Assembly (NCBI GenBank): GCA_029855935.1
Contig: JAGSHN010000027.1
Span: 121,348 to 185,347, forward strand
Direction: 5' to 3'
Source: Candidatus Thorarchaeota archaeon
GTDB taxonomy: Archaea > Asgardarchaeota > Thorarchaeia > Thorarchaeales > Thorarchaeaceae
Length of the DNA: 64,000 nt
Shown: positions 62,848 through 64,000 of the stretch, one piece after another
Position numbering within the stretch: the stretch's first letter is position 1
Layout: the number at the start of each line of letters is the position of its first letter
Notes under the pieces: generated by a model
Database searches by the model: none
The model's input: the letters and a program-made list of their open reading frames with translations, nothing else
Told to the model about the DNA's origin: nothing
Program-made: the position numbers and the translations under genes

Positions 62848-63519
62848 CTACACCCCCTGGAAAGGTTCGTGCGGACGCATCAACTCAATCTCGAAATAGC
62901 TCCCGGCCGTGTGGTGCAGCCGCGCAATTGTGCGCGTTGGCTTCCCGTCCTCACAGAGAAGAAGGTCGGACACCCCACGTCGGGAAGACCTTCGCATGAG
63001 TACGTCCCAGTCACAGTACCTCCGGATGACGCTGTGGTGAACTGCATCCACAAGACTCTCCTTGACCAGCCTACTCTCACTGATCACTATGATGTTGGTC
63101 CCGCGGGACAACCTGACAGCGGCCAAGAGAGGCATAGTCTCCTCTAGCATCTCTCGTCCCCACATCACAGGGTCATTCCGGGCCATATCGAGGACGCGAG
63201 TGACCGGGTCGATGACCACAAGCTCTGTGTCAGGACCCAGGCTATGAGGCAATGCCCTCACCCACTTCACCGCCCTGCCGTGGTCCGATGTTACCGAGAC
63301 CGCCACATGCGATGGATCTCCGCCGTGACGCGCAACGGCTGCCTGGAGAAGACGCACGGAGGCTCGCTTTCCGTCTAGTGAGTACCACTCGACCAGCCCT
63401 CGACGTGATGCCGCAGCTGCCACAGCACAGGCAAAGATTGTCTTTCCTGTTGCTGGGAGCCCCCAGACGTGAACAAGGCCCTCCAAGCCCATCTGATCGA
63501 GCGACACCGCAGAGACCAT
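62848..63519 (-). CDS. RecA-superfamily ATPase with intact P-loop
   Basis: Start at ATG 63519, 2 codons after the upstream stop; the 74 extra ORF-track residues overlap that gene. 223 residues: Walker A 'VWGLPATGKTIFACAVA' close to the N-terminus, 'GLVEWYSLDGKRASVRLL', Walker B 'TELVVIDPVTRVLDMARN', and 'GTNIIVISESRLVKESL' as the sensor strand. The fold is that of RadB/KaiC-like single-domain RecA paralogs. It probably pairs with the P-loop-less homolog at 61218, the membrane protein between them and the FEN1-like nuclease, in one operon. Confidence 0.8.
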   Translation of the reverse strand: MVSAVSLDQMGLEGLVHVWGLPATGKTIFACAVAAAASRRGLVEWYSLDGKRASVRLLQAAVARHGGDPSHVAVSVTSDHGRAVKWVRALPHSLGPDTELVVIDPVTRVLDMARNDPVMWGREMLEETMPLLAAVRLSRGTNIIVISESRLVKESLVDAVHHSVIRRYCDWDVLMRRSSRRGVSDLLLCEDGKPTRTIARLHHTAGSYFEIELMRPHEPFQGV

Positions 63520-63523
63520 CCCA

Positions 63524-64000
63524 TCATCCCCCTTCCCGTTTTCTCGTCTCGTTCTTCTCCCGCCCCGGTTCTGAAGACACGGAATTGGCTGCCGCCACAC
63601 TCTCAGACGGGCTGTCCGAGCCGAGCATTCGAAGCACAGCGAGTTCCTCCTCGGTCTGTACGCTGTCCCTCTCCGTGCCAAGAGATGACCCTGAGATCGA
63701 CTCCTCTGAGTCCGTATCATCGGCAGGTGTCTCCTCACCAAGCTCGCGAGAGAGTCTCTGAGCAGTGTATTCCATTGCCCACGCGTTCAGTATGTCGTCG
63801 ACCTCTTCCTTCGCGTCCGGTCCGAGGACACCCATATCAAATAGCGCGTTGGCGAGAGTACCGAGATGCTCAGCAATCTCATCCTCTCCGATGTCTTCAC
63901 TCAGTGAGGCGGATGTCAGTGCCACGTATGCGTGTGCCAGCTGGGCGCGGTCGAAGTGGGGGACAAGCACATCGAAGAGCCCGAGGAAGACGCCCAGTCC
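63524..64000 (-). CDS. Uncharacterised protein, C-terminal part only (cut by window edge)
   Basis: The frame is open to the window end ('GLGVFLGLFD' before the ORF-track start), so the gene begins outside. What is visible: ~70 helical residues ('AHAYVALTSASLSEDIGEDEIAEHLG'), then a long acidic Ser/Glu-rich and finally basic tail ('REKNETRKREGG'), probably disordered. Four bases before the RecA-like start, so same operon. Family not recognisable from this fragment. Confidence 0.6.
   Translation of the reverse strand, partial: GLGVFLGLFDVLVPHFDRAQLAHAYVALTSASLSEDIGEDEIAEHLGTLANALFDMGVLGPDAKEEVDDILNAWAMEYTAQRLSRELGEETPADDTDSEESISGSSLGTERDSVQTEEELAVLRMLGSDSPSESVAAANSVSSEPGREKNETRKREGG

Overview
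The window reads as chromosomal DNA of an archaeon, possibly an Asgard-type lineage (inference only; no rRNA gene is present to settle it). Direct support is a TATA-like box 25-60 bases before many starts, a FEN1/XPG-type nuclease with a C-terminal PIP-like motif, RecA/KaiC-like ATPase paralogs, an archaeal-style 60-residue winged-helix protein, an FprA-type flavodiiron protein, and a multi-spanning membrane protein ending in a longin/roadblock-like domain. Many metabolic genes are of bacterial type (ThrRS, class I GAPDH, MFS pumps, Dpp transporter), which is common in such genomes. I see no rRNA, tRNA, CRISPR array, insertion sequence or prophage.

Layout. 1-2.4 kb: an ABC-2 exporter operon, cut at its 5' end, with an ArsR-like regulator and two tiny proteins. 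2.4-4.2 kb (minus): carbamate kinase and an FdhD-like protein. 4.5-11.8 kb: a secreted caspase-like protein, a DHA2 drug pump, an M48 membrane protease, a thioredoxin-like protein, membrane proteins and rubredoxin. 11.9-18.7 kb: ThrRS, two tandem DUF4139 proteins, an M20 peptidase and a thiamine-binding MTH1187-family protein. 18.9-25 kb: an M23-like protein, a 14-repeat LVIVD surface protein, the membrane-longin protein and GAPDH. 25-30 kb: a citrate synthase gene interrupted by an in-frame TGA, an MFS transporter, and two peptide-transporter-type ATPases with no permease, one with degenerate motifs. 30-33.4 kb: proteins of unknown function. 33.4-40.2 kb: a complete Dpp/Opp peptide importer (four minus-strand genes diverging from the binding protein). 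40.4-47 kb: a membrane protein, an orphan SPPY methylase, a carbamoyltransferase, FprA, rubrerythrin, a carbamoyl amidohydrolase and a small winged-helix protein. 47-47.5 kb: a 57-residue Pro/Trp repeat peptide gene with its own inverted repeat, TATA box, hairpin and terminator. 47.5-64 kb: a block with few recognisable families: a 2671-residue surface protein flanked by two large HTH-containing proteins, then a minus-strand cluster of FEN1-like nuclease, a RecA-like ATPase without a P-loop, a membrane protein, a RecA-like ATPase with a P-loop, and a truncated protein.

Taken together, the interpretable genes suggest a peptide- and amino-acid-using anaerobe: peptide import, M20/M48/M23 peptidases, carbamoyl-compound breakdown ending in ATP from carbamate kinase, and oxygen defence by FprA, rubrerythrin and rubredoxin. 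The most unusual parts are the Pro/Trp micro-gene locus, the 60-64 kb nuclease/RecA-like/membrane cluster, and the asymmetric ATPase pair at 27-30 kb.
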